DNA of 52,435 bases from CAIRTM01 sp963723235 (GCA_963723235.1 CAVRPV010000007.1:1-52435), one strand, 5' to 3'; shown: positions 19,428 through 28,986, counted from the stretch's first letter. Translations and numbers: made by a program. The notes: generated from the letters alone by a model not told the origin.

Positions 19428-19917
19428 GTGGTGACATCCGGTTTGGACGAACACTACATGCGTCTCGCGCTGGACGAGGCCCGCACAGCCCTGCACAGTG
19501 GTGAGGTGCCGGTTGGGGCCGTGCTGGTGCTGACGGGCAGACCCTGGCGCGCGGGCATAACTGCCCCATAGCGCAGCGCGACCCCACGGCCCATGCTGAA
19601 ATTATGGTTTTGCGCGCAGCTGCCCGGGAAATTGGTAATTACCGATTGGCCGGGACGGAACTGTATGTGACCCTTGAGCCCTGCATCATGTGCATGGGCG
19701 CCATCATTCATGCAAGGGTGCGCGCGCCTTGTGTACGGCGCTGCTGACCCGCGGGTAGGGGCGGCCGGCACGGTGTTTGACTTTACCGGTGACGCCAAAT
19801 TGAATCACAGCGTTGAGGTAAAGGCGGGAGTTCTTGAGGATGCATGCCGCAGAACTCATGCAGGATTTTTTCAAAGATCGAGGAAAATACAAACGGAGAG
19901 ATGGCCGAGTTGGCTGA
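19428..19917 (+). CDS. tadA: tRNA-specific adenosine deaminase (TadA), frameshifted
   Basis: Deaminates the wobble adenosine of tRNA-Arg(ACG) to inosine. Seen: DEHYMRLALDEARTALHSGE, VPVGAVLV, the zinc site PTAHAEIMVLRAAA (HAE) and TLEPCIMCMGAIIHARV (PCxxC), LVYGAADPRVGAAG and a tail HSVEVKAGVLEDACRELMQD. Frame breaks at about 19530, 19728 and 19848, the last two single extra bases. Start: GTG 19428 or 19431, which gives the usual spacing to the first conserved residues. The corrected reading frame ends at TGA 19915-19917, inside the tRNA-Ser gene, so the last 23 bases of tadA and the first 23 of the tRNA overlap on the same strand. Confidence 0.85.
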
Positions 19918-19986
19918 AGGTGCACGACTGGAAATCGTGTGTGCGTCAAAAGCGCACCGAGGGTTCGAATCCCTCTCTCTCCGCCA
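19895..19986 (+). tRNA. tRNA-Ser (GGA)
   Basis: Class II tRNA with a long variable arm. Acceptor GGAGAGA (19895-19901) pairs with TCTCTCC (19976-19982), discriminator G, and CCA encoded at 19984-19986. The anticodon loop CTGGAAA gives anticodon GGA; the T loop is GGTTCGAAT. Followed by the SRP RNA gene. Confidence 0.95.
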
Positions 19987-20032
19987 CGTTTTTTGAGCAC
20001 GTAATTAAAGGCTCTTTTTGAACGAAAATGAT

Positions 20033-20126
20033 GGCCGGATCCCAAACAACAGATGACTTGCGAACCCCGCCAGGTCCGGAAGGAAGCAACGGTAGCAACG
20101 AGTTTGTGTGTTTGGTGTATCCGGCC
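20033..20126 (+). ncRNA. ffs: signal recognition particle RNA (4.5S type)
   Basis: About 94 bases. The conserved apical domain GCCAGGTCCGGAAGGAAGCA is unmistakable, and the ends GGCCGGAT (20033-20040) and ATCCGGCC (20119-20126) pair. A T6 run follows at once, giving an intrinsic terminator. Small bacterial form without Alu domain. Its place between tRNA-Ser and dnaX is widely conserved. Confidence 0.95.
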
Positions 20127-20133
20127 TTTTTTG
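20119..20133 (+). terminator. intrinsic terminator of the SRP RNA
   Basis: The closing helix of the RNA (ATCCGGCC) is followed by TTTTTT at 20127-20132. Confidence 0.7.
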
Positions 20134-20247
20134 TTTAACGCTGCTTTTCCCGGTTGTGCATGAGAATTCAAGGCATATATGTTTGTTTTACAGCGGCACG
20201 TTCCGGTTGACTGCCAGTACGCCTGTCACAGAAGAGGCATGTATTTC

Positions 20248-21892
20248 ATGGCTACAGAGTTTTAGCCCGCAAGTGCCGGCCGCAGACCTTTGACGAGGTT
20301 ATCGGCCAGGAGCATGTGACCCGCACGCTCAGAAATGCCATCAAGGAGCAGCGTGTTGCGCATGCCTTCCTGTTTTCGCGGGGAGCGGGGCGTGGGCAAA
20401 ACCTCCATCGCGCGCATTCTTGCCAAAGTGCCTCAACTGCCACAGCGGCCCCAGCGGGCCGAGCCCTGCGGCGTGTGCCCTTCCTGCCTTGAAATCACGC
20501 AGCGGCAACTGCATCGACGTGCATGAGATCGATGGCGCGTCCAATAACGGCGTGGACGATATCCGGGAGCTGCGTGAAAATGTCAAGTACATGCCGTCCC
20601 GCGACCGCAATAAAATATACATCATCGACGAAGTGCACATGCTTTCCAACATCGGCCTTTAATGCGCTGTTGAAAAACGCTTGAAGAGCCGCCGGCGCAT
20701 GTCGTTTTCATTTTCGCCACCACCGAGCCCCACAAAATACCCGATACGATTCTTTCGCGCTGCCTGCGCTTTGATTTCAAGCGTATTGCCGCGCAGGCGA
20801 TTATCAGCCATCTTGAACAGATAGCCGGCAGCGAAGGCGTTCAGATTTCACGCTCCGCACTGGCCCTGATTGCCCGGGAAGCCGGCGGCAGCATGCGCGA
20901 CGCACAGACCCTGCTTGAACGTGCGATTGCCTACTGCGGCAATCCCGTGCAGGATCAGGAGCTGCGTGAGATGCTGGGCCACATTGACCGGCGCCTGCTC
21001 TATGACGTGCTGGAGCCTCTGATCGTCGGGGATGCCCCGGCCTGTATCGCAGCCCTGGCAGGGGGTTGTGATCAAGGGGTTGAGCCGGAGCAGTATTATT
21101 TCAGCCTGCTGGAAATGCTGCGCGATATGCTGCTGTTGCAGAAAGGCGGCAGCCCGGAAAAAGTGATTGATCTGGCCGAGGATGACCTTGAGCGGCTCAA
21201 GGGTCTGGCCGGTCGAATCAGTGCGGAAGAGTTGCTGCGTTGTTTTCGCATATTTTTCAACGCGGAGAACGATGTCATGCGGTCAGGATGTCCGCGAATT
21301 GCGCTTGAGCTGTGCCTGCTGGAGATGATGACTTTGAAACAGGCCATGCCGCTGGAGGATCTGCTGGATCGTGTTCAGGCCCTGGCTGCCAACAGGCCGC
21401 ATTCGTCAGGGGTTGAACCTCCGGCGCGCTTTGTCCGGGCACATGCTGCAGTCGCTGAGGCTTCGCAGCCCCGGCACGTGGAAACGGTTCCGCGCGTTTC
21501 TGTACCGAGCCCGCCTGAATCCGGGTCGGAAGGCCATGCGGATTTTATAGAGTTTGTGCGCGGGAAGAAATACATACCGGCGGTTTCCCATTTGCAGCAG
21601 GCAAGCCTTGAGCTGGATGGCGACCGGTTGCGGGTCCTGGTGCAGCAAAAGTCGTTCCACGCAGACTGGTTGCGGGAACCGGAAGCGCAGGCGCGGCTCA
21701 ATGAACTGGCAACCGAGTTTTTCGGCCGTCCGGTCAGGATTGCGGTTGAGGAGACGCTAAAAAAAATTCTCTGATGACGCGCTCGTCATGCAGCGTCGTG
21801 ATGCCGAGCGCAGTGCGCTGCATAACCCAATGGTGCAACGTGTGGTTGAAACGTTTCAGGGAAAAGTGGTTGAGGTCAAAACGAACATATAA
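20248..21892 (+). CDS. dnaX: DNA polymerase III subunit tau/gamma (DnaX), several frameshifts
   Basis: Clamp-loader ATPase. Corrected order: ARKCRPQTFDEVIGQEHV, Walker A GERGVGKTSIARILAK, zinc module CLNCHSG ... CGVCPSC, DVHEIDGASNNGVDDIREL, Walker B KIYIIDEVHML, sensor FIFATTEPHKIPDTILSRC, then domain III (DAQTLLERAIAYCG). A variable Pro-rich region precedes a C-terminal part. Breaks at about 20262, 20385, 20430-20470, 20505, 20657 and 20680 mostly resolve to one extra base. The uninterrupted frame ends at 21774, but the next 118 bases in another frame encode DDALVMQRRDAERSALHNP and MVQRVVETFQGKVVEVK, the typical tau tail, ending TAA at 21890-21892. The switch falls on an A8 run. ATG 20248 is the likely start. 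Confidence 0.9.
21759..21777 (+). promoter_or_regulatory. A8 run with double stop in dnaX: possible slippage site
   Basis: Frame zero reads CTA AAA AAA ATT CTC TGA TGA. With seven A instead of eight (or ten) it reads on as L-K-K-F-S-D-D-A into the tau tail. In other bacteria dnaX makes its short form by ribosomal frameshifting or by polymerase slippage on an A run. Here sequence error is an equal possibility because other breaks occur in the same gene. Confidence 0.4.
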
Positions 21893-22005
21893 ACAGATGG
21901 AGCCGATTGCCGTGTATCCCGGCGCAACCGTAGCACGGTAACCCGGGGAACGGTTTTTGAATGTATGCGTGCGGCTAGCCGTGCGCTCAGGGGGACGCTG
22001 GGAAA

Positions 22006-22317
22006 ATGGATTTAACATCAATGATGAAACAGGCCCGCAAAATTCAGGAACAGGTGCAGGGCCTGCAGGATGAGCTTGCAAACAAAACGGTTGAGGCCAC
22101 GGCCGGCGGCGGTATGGTGCGTGCAGTGGCCAATGGCCGTCAGGAAATTATCTCGGTGCAGATTGCGCCCGAGATCGTCTCCCCCGATGATGTTGCCATG
22201 CTTGAGGACCTCGTGAGCGCTGCTGTCAATGAGGCGTTGCGCTCCGCGCGGGCCCTGATGCAGGAAGAGATGACTAAAATAACCGGCGGGATTCGCATTC
22301 CCGGCATTAACGCCTGA
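22006..22317 (+). CDS. ybaB: YbaB/EbfC nucleoid-associated protein
   Basis: 103 residues, normal length. Binds DNA as a dimer. Seen: N-terminal helix MMKQARKIQEQVQGLQDELA, then TVEATAGGGMVRAVANGRQE, the family core with the GGG turn, and LVSAAVNEALRSARALMQEE. ATG 22006 follows AGGGGG at about 21993. Between dnaX and recR, the usual place in many bacteria. Intact, unlike dnaX. Confidence 0.93.
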   Translation: MDLTSMMKQARKIQEQVQGLQDELANKTVEATAGGGMVRAVANGRQEIISVQIAPEIVSPDDVAMLEDLVSAAVNEALRSARALMQEEMTKITGGIRIPGINA

Positions 22318-22326
22318 GCGCACATT

Positions 22327-22926
22327 ATGGCGATGCAGGCCCCCATGCAGCAGTTGGTCCAGTGTCTGGCGGTTTTGCCGGGTGTCGGTGAAAAAACAGC
22401 CACCAGGCTGGCCCTGTATCTGGTGAATTGTCCTGCCGAGCAGGCACGTGCTCTGGCCGGCGCTATTGCACAGGCCCGTGAACGTATCAGACTGTGCAAC
22501 CTGTGCTATAATTACACCGAGCAGGAGCTGTGCAGCATCTGCGCCAGTTCGACGCGGGAGCGCAGAACCGTGTGCGTTGTGGAAACGCCCGGCGATGTCA
22601 TATCATTTGAGCGCATCGGCGGCTATTCCGGCTGTTATCACGTGCTGCATGGCAGCATTGCCCCGCTTGACGGAATCGGGCCGGATCAACTCAGGGTCAG
22701 GGAACTGCTGGCGCGTGTGGAGAGCGGCGGAATTGAGGAAGTGATTCTGGCAACGAATCCGACCATGAACGGCAATGCGACCGCAGTGTATATCGCCAAC
22801 CAGCTGCATGGTTTTGGTGTGCGCGTTACCCGCATTGCGCAGGGCATTCAGCCCGGCGCTGATATCGGGTATGCTGACCAGACGACACTCAAGAACGCGC
22901 TTGAGTGGCGCCGCAGCATGAAATAA
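22327..22926 (+). CDS. recR: recombination mediator RecR
   Basis: Works with RecO and RecF to load RecA on gapped DNA. 199 residues, normal. Seen: helix-hairpin-helix LAVLPGVGEKTATRLALYL, zinc finger LCNLCYNYTEQELCSIC, and Toprim domain VCVVETPGDVISFERIGGYS with the conserved acidic residues, then ILATNPTMNGNATAVYIA and IAQGIQPGADIGYADQTTL. ATG 22327, ten bases after the ybaB stop. Intact. Confidence 0.95.
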   Translation: MAMQAPMQQLVQCLAVLPGVGEKTATRLALYLVNCPAEQARALAGAIAQARERIRLCNLCYNYTEQELCSICASSTRERRTVCVVETPGDVISFERIGGYSGCYHVLHGSIAPLDGIGPDQLRVRELLARVESGGIEEVILATNPTMNGNATAVYIANQLHGFGVRVTRIAQGIQPGADIGYADQTTLKNALEWRRSMK

Positions 22927-22974
22927 GACAATAACGAATTACGTAAAGATAAATTGCAGAGAAGGAGCAGACCG

Positions 22975-25900
22975 ATGTCAAAGGAAATGATGACCGTTGA
23001 CGGAAACAACGCCTGTGCGCATATTTCATACGCACTGAGCGAAGTAGCAGCCACTTTATCCGATTACACCCTCGACCCCGATGGGTGAAGTTGTCGATGA
23101 GTGGGCGGCAAAAGGCCGTAAAAATATTTTCGATCAGACGATGCTGGTGAGCCAGATGCAGTCCGAGGCCGGCGCGGCCGGTGCTCTGCATGGAGCTTTG
23201 GTTGCAGGATCCTTGTCTGCGACCTACACGGCTTCGCAGGGGCTTCTGCTGATGATCCCCAACATGTATAAAATTTCAGGCGAATCTGCTGCCGGGCGTG
23301 ATGCACGTCACGGCCCGCGCCATCTCCACGCACGCGCTGTGCATTTTCGGCGATCATCAGGACGTGATGGCCGTGCGCCAGACCGGCTGGGCCATGCTTA
23401 ATTCGGCCTCGGTGCAGGAAGCGCAGGATATGGCCCTGGTGGCGCATCTTGCGGCGATTGAATCGCGCGTGCCTTTCGTGCATTTTTTTGACGGGTTCCG
23501 CACCTCGCACGAGCTGCAGAAAATCGAGGCGATTTCCTATGAGGATATCGCAAAAATGGTGAACATGGAGGCCGTCAACGCTTTTCGCGCGCGCGCGGCC
23601 AGTCCTGAGAGGCCCGAGCTGCGCGGCAGTGCCCAGAATCCCGACATTTATTTTCAGGGCTGTGAAGCGCGCAACCCCTTCTATCTGCAGGTGCCCGGCA
23701 TTGTCGAGCAGTACATGCGCAAGGTGCAGGATTTGACCGGCCGCAGCTATAGGCTTTTTGATTATGTGGGCGCGCCCGATGCCGAACGCGTCATTGTTGC
23801 GATGGGTTCTTCCTGCGAGACCATTGAAGAGGTCGTGGCCGACCTGGCGGGACGAGGTGAAAAGATCGGCCTGGTGAAAGTGCGCCTGTTCAGGCCGTTT
23901 TCGGCCGAGCACCTTGTGGCGGCCCTGCCGTCCGGAGTGAAGACGGTCACCGTGCTTGACCGCACCAAGGAGCCCGGCGCTCTGGGAGATCCGCTGTATC
24001 TGGATGTGTGCACGGCCTGTATGGAGAAGGGGCTGCGTCTGCGGCTGCTTGCCGGACGATATGGACTTGGCTCCAAGGAATTCACGCCGTCCATGGTTAA
24101 GGCCGTGTTTGACAACATGGCCGCTGCTGCGCCCAGACATCGCTTTACGGTCGGCATTACCGACGATGTGACCCATTCGTCGCTTGCGGTTGACGCGTCC
24201 TACACCGTGAAGACCGAAGGCACCGTGCAGTGCAAATTCTGGGGCCTTGGCGCGGACGGCACGGTCGGGGCGAACCGCACCGCGATTCAGATTATCGGCG
24301 ATAATACTGACATGTACGCCCAGGCCTATTTTGCCTATGACTCAAAAAAGTCGGGCGGCGTGACCATGTCGCATTTGCGCTTCGGGAAAAAGCCGATCAA
24401 ATCGACCTACCTGATTGATTCTGCCGATTATATCGCCTGTCACAACCCGAGCTATGTCGAGATGTATGATGTGCTCGAGGGTATCAAGGAAGGCGGCACG
24501 TTCGTGCTGAATTCCCGCTGGACCCTTGAAGATCATGGAAGCAAAACTGCCGGCAGCCATGCGCCGGACCATCGCCCGCAAGAAATTAAAATTTTACAAT
24601 ATTGATGCCGTGAAAATCGCCCAGCAAATCGGGCTGGGCGGCCGCATCAACATGATCATGCAGACCGCCTTTTTCAAGCTGGCCAATGTGATTCCGGTCG
24701 AGGACGCCATCCGTCACCTGAAGGAAGAGATCATGCGGATGTTCAAGAAAAAAGGCGATAAGGTTATCGGCATGAATCAGGCCGCGGTCGACGGTACGAT
24801 CGCCAACCTGCAGCAGATCGCCTATCCTGCAAGCTGGGCCGATGCAGCCGATGCCGGTCAGCAGGAGAAGGACGAGCCCGCCTTTGTTACAAATATCCTG
24901 CGGCCGATTGCCGCCCAGCAGGGCCATACACTGCCCGTGAGCGCGTTCGCGCCGGACGGCATTTTGCCGGTGGGCGGTTCGCAGTATGAGAAGCGGGGCG
25001 TGGCGATCCTGGTGCCCGAGTGGATCAAGGGCAACTGCATTCAGTGCAATCAGTGCGCTTTGGTGTGTCCGCATGCGGTCATCCGGCCGTACCTGCTCAC
25101 TGCTGAGGAAACGGAAAATGCTCCGGCCGGCCTGAAAACCCTGCCGGCCATCGGCAAGGAGCTTGCAGGCCTGAATTATCGCATACAGGTGAGCCCGCTT
25201 GACTGTATGGGTTGCGGCTGCTGCGCGGATGTGTGTCCGGCTAAGGAAAAAGCGCTGCTTATGAAGCCGATTGAAACCCAGGTTGCTGCCGAGGTACCGC
25301 ATTATCAGTATTTGGTGAAGATACCGGTGCGCGGCGACCTGGTGAGCGCCGAGAGTGTGAAGGGCAGCCAGTTCCAGCAGCCGCTGCTGGAGTTCTCGGG
25401 TGCGTGCGCCGGTTGCGGTGAAACCCCCTACACCAAGCTTTTGACCCAGCTGTTCGGCGATCGCATGGTGATCGGCAATGCCACGGGCTGTTCATCCATC
25501 TGGGGAGGTTCTCCCCCTGCAATCCCCTACTGCGTCAATGCAAAGGGACAGGGCCCGACCTGGGGCAGCTCCCTGTTTGAGGATGCGGCCGAATTTTCCT
25601 ACGGCATGATGCTGGGCACTTTGCAGCAGCGCCGTCGCCTGGCCGAGAATGTGCGCGATGCCCTGGCAGGTGAGGTTCCCGCAGATGTGCGCGAGGCCCT
25701 GCAGGGCTGGCTAGACAACATGAAGGATGCTGCCGGGTCGCGCATCTACGGCGACAAGCTTAAGAAACTGCTGCCGCAGCATGCCAAACATGAGCAGCTG
25801 GCTTGTATAAATGCCATGGCGGATCTGTTCACCAAGCGCTCATTCTGGGTTTTTATGGGTGACGGGGCAGCATATGACATCGGGTTTGGCGGCGTTGACC

Positions 25901-26481
25901 ATGTGCTGGCCAGCGGCGAGGATATCAATATGATCGTCTATGATACCGAGGTGTATTCCAATACCGGAGGCCAGTCCTCCAAGGCGACGCCGACCGGCTC
26001 GGTGGCCAAATTCGCAGCTTCGGGTAAAAAGACAATTAAGAAGGACCTTGCGGCCATGATGATGAGCTACGGCTATGTGTATGTGGCCAGCGTGTCCATG
26101 GGAGCCGCACGGCAGCAACTGATGAAGGCCCTGCTGGAGGCCGAGCGCTACGACGGGCCTTCGCTGATCATAGCCTATGCGCCTTGTATCAACCACGGCA
26201 TCAAAAAGGGCATGAGCAAGATCCAGGAAGAGTCCCGCATCGCGGTGGAGAGCGGTTACTGGCCGCTGTTCCGCTATAACCCGATGCTGAAAGACGAGGG
26301 TAAAAATCCGTTTGTGCTTGAATCGAAGGCGCCCGACGGAACGCTGCAGCAGTTCCTCTCGGGCGAAGACCGCTATGCCTCGCTTGAGAAGAGCTTTCCG
26401 GAGGAGTCAAAACGGCTGCGCACACAGATTGAGCAGGAAGTAGTCGAGCGCTTTGAGCGTTTGCAAAAGCTTTCCGGGTAG
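22975..26481 (+). CDS. nifJ: pyruvate:ferredoxin oxidoreductase, single chain, frameshifted
   Basis: Oxidises pyruvate with CoA to acetyl-CoA, CO2 and reduced ferredoxin. About 1168 residues, the usual size. Order: domain I YPITPSTPMGEVVDEWAAKG and YTASQGLLLMIPNMYKIS; domain II/III FRPFSAEHLVAALP, VLDRTKEPGALGDPLYLD; linker with IQIIGDNTDMYAQAYFAYDS; ferredoxin domain CIQCNQCALVCPHAVIRP and CMGCGCCADVCPAKEKAL; TPP domain FSGACAGCGETPYTKLL, NATGCSSIWGG, GDGAAYDIGFGGVDHVLASG, YDTEVYSNTGGQSSKATP. Breaks at about 23057 (extra T), 23286 (extra T) and 24535 (extra C). From 24540 to the stop it is intact. ATG 22975 follows AGAAGGAG. Feeds ferredoxin to HydABC. Confidence 0.95.
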
Positions 26482-26522
26482 GTGACGGCCGGCTGCTGGA
26501 TTGGACAATCGTTTGATGTGCG

Positions 26523-26559
26523 GCGTCGGGAAATGCCCGGAAGGGGTGTTTCCCGACGC
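26523..26559 (+). terminator. strong hairpin after the pyruvate oxidoreductase gene
   Basis: GCGTCGGGAAA (26523-26533) and TTTCCCGACGC (26549-26559) form an 11-bp perfect stem with a 15-base loop, 42 bases after the stop. There is no T run, so it may be a factor-dependent terminator or a 3'-end stabiliser. Confidence 0.55.
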
Positions 26560-26586
26560 TCGCGTTTGAGCGATGTCCATATCTGC

Positions 26587-26615
26587 TTGACATTTTTTGA
26601 ATAAACTTTTAATAT
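26587..26615 (+). promoter_or_regulatory. sigma-70 promoter for hflK-hflC
   Basis: TTGACA (26587-26592), 17-base spacer, TAATAT (26610-26615), about 50 bases before hflK. Confidence 0.82.
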
Positions 26616-26663
26616 TGTTCGTTTGCGAAACCGCATTTTTATATAGAGAAGGTGATTCGTATA

Positions 26664-27695
26664 ATGGCCTGGGACAACGAGAACCGTGAAAATCCCTGGA
26701 AGAGAAAGGACTCCCCGCCTGATCCCGAGGAAATACTGCGGCGTTTGAAGAGTTTATTCAATGACAGCAGCATTTCGCTGGGCGTTATTGTGATTGCGGC
26801 CGTAGTCGTGCTGGCGTTATTTTCATCGTTTTATATCATTGAGCCGGGTGAGGTCGGTGTTATTCAGCGCTTCGGACGTTTTGTGGTAATGGTCGAAAAC
26901 GGGCCGCATTTCAAAATTCCTTTCGGTGTTGACCGGGTAACCAAGGTGAAGCGGGAGCAGGTACTTGAGGAGGAGTTCGGTCTTGCCTCCGCGCCGGTTG
27001 TCGGCCGCGGCCAGCTTATGCCGCCAGTCGATACAGTGAATGAGTCGCTGATGCTGACCGGGGATTTGAACTGCGCTATCGTGCCCTGGGTTGTACAGTA
27101 TACCCGCCTGGACCCCTATAAGTACCTGTTTAAGGTGCGCAATCCGCGCGAAACCCTGCGCTACCTTTCCGAGGCGATCATGCGCCGCGTGGTCGGCGAC
27201 CGCAGCATCAATGAGGTGATTACCGAGCGGCGCGATATTGCCATTGAGGCCAAGCGCGAACTGCAAAAGGCCCTTGACGAGGCCGAGACCGGCATCCATG
27301 TGGTTAATCTCGAGATGAGGAAGACGACCGTGCCCATGCCTGTGCAGCCGTCATTTAATGAGGTCAACCAGTCCCTGCAGGAAAAGGAAAAGATGATTTA
27401 CCAGGCCCGCGAAGCCTACAACAAAATTATTCCCGAGGCGCGCGGCGAAGCCGAGCGCTCGGTTCGGAATGCCGAGGGCTATGCCCTTGAGCGCGTCAAT
27501 CAGGCCATGGGTGATGCCAATCGCTTCATTGCCCTACTGGAGGAATACACGAAAGCCCGGGATGTGACCAGACGGCGTCTGTACCTTGAGGCAATGGGCC
27601 AGGTCATTCCGAATCTGGGAACAAAATATATCCTTGATTCCGAGCAGCGGAGTTTGCTGCCGCTGCTGGATCTGGGCAAGAAGAAAGGTCAGTAA
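26664..27695 (+). CDS. hflK: HflK, SPFH-family membrane protease modulator
   Basis: Forms with HflC a membrane complex that controls the FtsH protease. 343 residues. Order: short cytoplasmic N-terminus rich in charged residues and Pro (ENPWKRKDSPPDPEEI), one membrane helix (ISLGVIVIAAVVVLALFSSF), SPFH/band-7 domain (IIEPGEVGVIQRFGRFV, VPWVVQYTRLDPYKYLFKVR), then a long helical part (EVNQSLQEKEKMIYQAREAY, IPEARGEAERSVRNAEGYAL). ATG 26664 is preferred over an upstream GTG at 26652, which falls in the AGAGAAGG ribosome site. Two bases before hflC. Intact. Confidence 0.93.
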   Translation: MAWDNENRENPWKRKDSPPDPEEILRRLKSLFNDSSISLGVIVIAAVVVLALFSSFYIIEPGEVGVIQRFGRFVVMVENGPHFKIPFGVDRVTKVKREQVLEEEFGLASAPVVGRGQLMPPVDTVNESLMLTGDLNCAIVPWVVQYTRLDPYKYLFKVRNPRETLRYLSEAIMRRVVGDRSINEVITERRDIAIEAKRELQKALDEAETGIHVVNLEMRKTTVPMPVQPSFNEVNQSLQEKEKMIYQAREAYNKIIPEARGEAERSVRNAEGYALERVNQAMGDANRFIALLEEYTKARDVTRRRLYLEAMGQVIPNLGTKYILDSEQRSLLPLLDLGKKKGQ

Positions 27696-27697
27696 TC

Positions 27698-28637
27698 ATG
27701 GGCAAAATTGCTGGTTTTATCGGGTTGCTCGTGTTTTTGTTTTTGGTTGTCGGCAAACCTTTCTACACGGTTGACGAGCGCGAGCAGGCTATTATTCTGC
27801 AGTTCGGCAAGCCGGTCGGAGTGAAAACAGATCCGGGCCTGAAAGTGAAGCTACCCTTCATTCAGACCGTGACTTTTTTCCCTAAGAACCTGCTTGAGTG
27901 GGAAGGGGCTCCGGGGCAGATTCCGACAGGGGATAAGACTTTTATCGAGATTGATACGTTTGCGCGCTGGCGCATCGTTGATCCGCTTGAATATTTTAAG
28001 ACCGTCCGCGACGAGATTGTCGCCCGTGAACGGCTTGGCGCTATCGTTGAGTCTGTTACCAATGATTTCATAACATCCAACACCCTGATTGAAGTGGTGC
28101 GCTCTTCCAATCGTTTGATGAAGGCCGAGGACCTCGTTGCCGAGGGCATGCTGGAGCAGGTCACGCAGTTGTCCAAGGTAAAGCTTGGGCGCGAGCAGAT
28201 GACCAGGGAAATTTTAGAACGTGTGTCGCGAAAAGATGAAACCTTTCGGCATTGAGGTCGTTGATTTTCGGATCAAGCGTATCAATTACGTTGAGGACGT
28301 ACGCAAAAAGGTCTATGAACGCATGATCGCCGAGCGCAATCAGATTTCTCAGCAGTTCCGCTCCGAAGGTATGGGGGAGAGCCGGCGCATCGAGGGTGAG
28401 CAGCAAAAGGAACTGCGGCGCATCAAGTCGGAGGCCTATCGCACGGTTGAAGAAATCAAGGGTAAGGCGGATGCCGAGGCCACAAGAATTTATGCTGAAG
28501 CCTACAACCGGGACCCGGAATTTTATTCCTTCGTCAACACGCTTGATCTTTACAAAAAGTCTCTGGATGGTACTATCAGTCTTATTATGAGTACCGAGAG
28601 TGAGTTTTTCAAGTACTTGAAAGATTATAATAAATAG
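27698..28637 (+). CDS. hflC: HflC, SPFH-family membrane protease modulator, one frameshift
   Basis: Partner of HflK. About 312 residues after correction. Order: N-terminal membrane helix (GFIGLLVFLFLVVGKPFYTV), SPFH domain (VDEREQAIILQFGKPVG, DPGLKVKLPFIQTV, FIEIDTFARWRIVDPLEYF), then FGIEVVDFRIKRINYVEDVR and the helical region YERMIAERNQISQQFRSEGM. One break at about 28241: CGAAAAGATG reads R-K-M-K-P if one base is removed. This is the rightmost frame break in the window. Ends shortly before a hairpin at 28668. Confidence 0.92.
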
Positions 28638-28667
28638 TAGCGCCGCCTTGAGCAGAGGCGTGCAGGT

Positions 28668-28686
28668 AATCTGTTGAAAACAGATT
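28668..28686 (+). terminator. hairpin between hflC and rpmA
   Basis: AATCTGTT-GAA-AACAGATT is an 8-bp perfect stem with a three-base loop, followed by GATTTTAT. Weak T run. Confidence 0.45.
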
Positions 28687-28725
28687 GATTTTATCGATTG
28701 GAAAGGTATACGGGAGGAAACGAGC

Positions 28726-28986
28726 ATGGCACATAAAAAAGCCGGTGGAAGCTCAAGAAACGGAAGAGACAGTGGCGGACAGCGTCGCGGAGTAAAGCGC
28801 TTCGGCGGACAGGTTGTCAGAGCCGGTAATATTCTGGTGCGTCAATTGGGAACCAAAATTCACCCTGGACTGAATGTCGGGATGGGTCGGGATTTTACCC
28901 TGTTTGCCAAAATTGACGGTGTTGTTACGTTTGAGCGGTATGGCAAAACCCGTAAAAAAGTCAGCATTGTTCCTGTCAGCGCATAG
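28726..28986 (+). CDS. rpmA: 50S ribosomal protein L27
   Basis: 86 residues. Begins MAHKKAGGSSRNGRDSGGQR, the very conserved L27 start reaching the peptidyl-transferase centre, then LGVKRFGGQ-type and GTKIHPGLNVGMGRDFTLFA. ATG 28726 follows GGGAGG at about 28712. The usual upstream partner rplU (L21) is absent: hflC lies there instead. The usual downstream obgE is also absent and proB follows after 14 bases. Intact. Confidence 0.96.
   Translation: MAHKKAGGSSRNGRDSGGQRRGVKRFGGQVVRAGNILVRQLGTKIHPGLNVGMGRDFTLFAKIDGVVTFERYGKTRKKVSIVPVSA

Noticed and set aside
20671..20686. CTGTTGAAAAACGC in dnaX as a further copy of the palindromic repeat
   Set aside because: It is the coding sequence for N-A-L-L-K-T-L-E in the clamp-loader core with one extra base; the other parts of the repeat are absent. 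The resemblance to the repeat end is chance.
23064..24176. 370-codon open frame on the minus strand
   Set aside because: Lies fully opposite the pyruvate oxidoreductase gene, has no ribosome site and no family-like motifs; a shadow of the codon pattern of the real gene.
24586..25302. 238-codon open frame on the minus strand
   Set aside because: Also opposite the pyruvate oxidoreductase gene, with no independent evidence.
1..28300. Programmed frameshifting or recoding as a general explanation of the many broken frames
   Set aside because: The breaks lack a common slippery motif, occur several times within single essential genes, sometimes cancel each other, and disappear completely after 28.3 kb. 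Error fits better; only the dnaX A8 site is kept as a possible exception.
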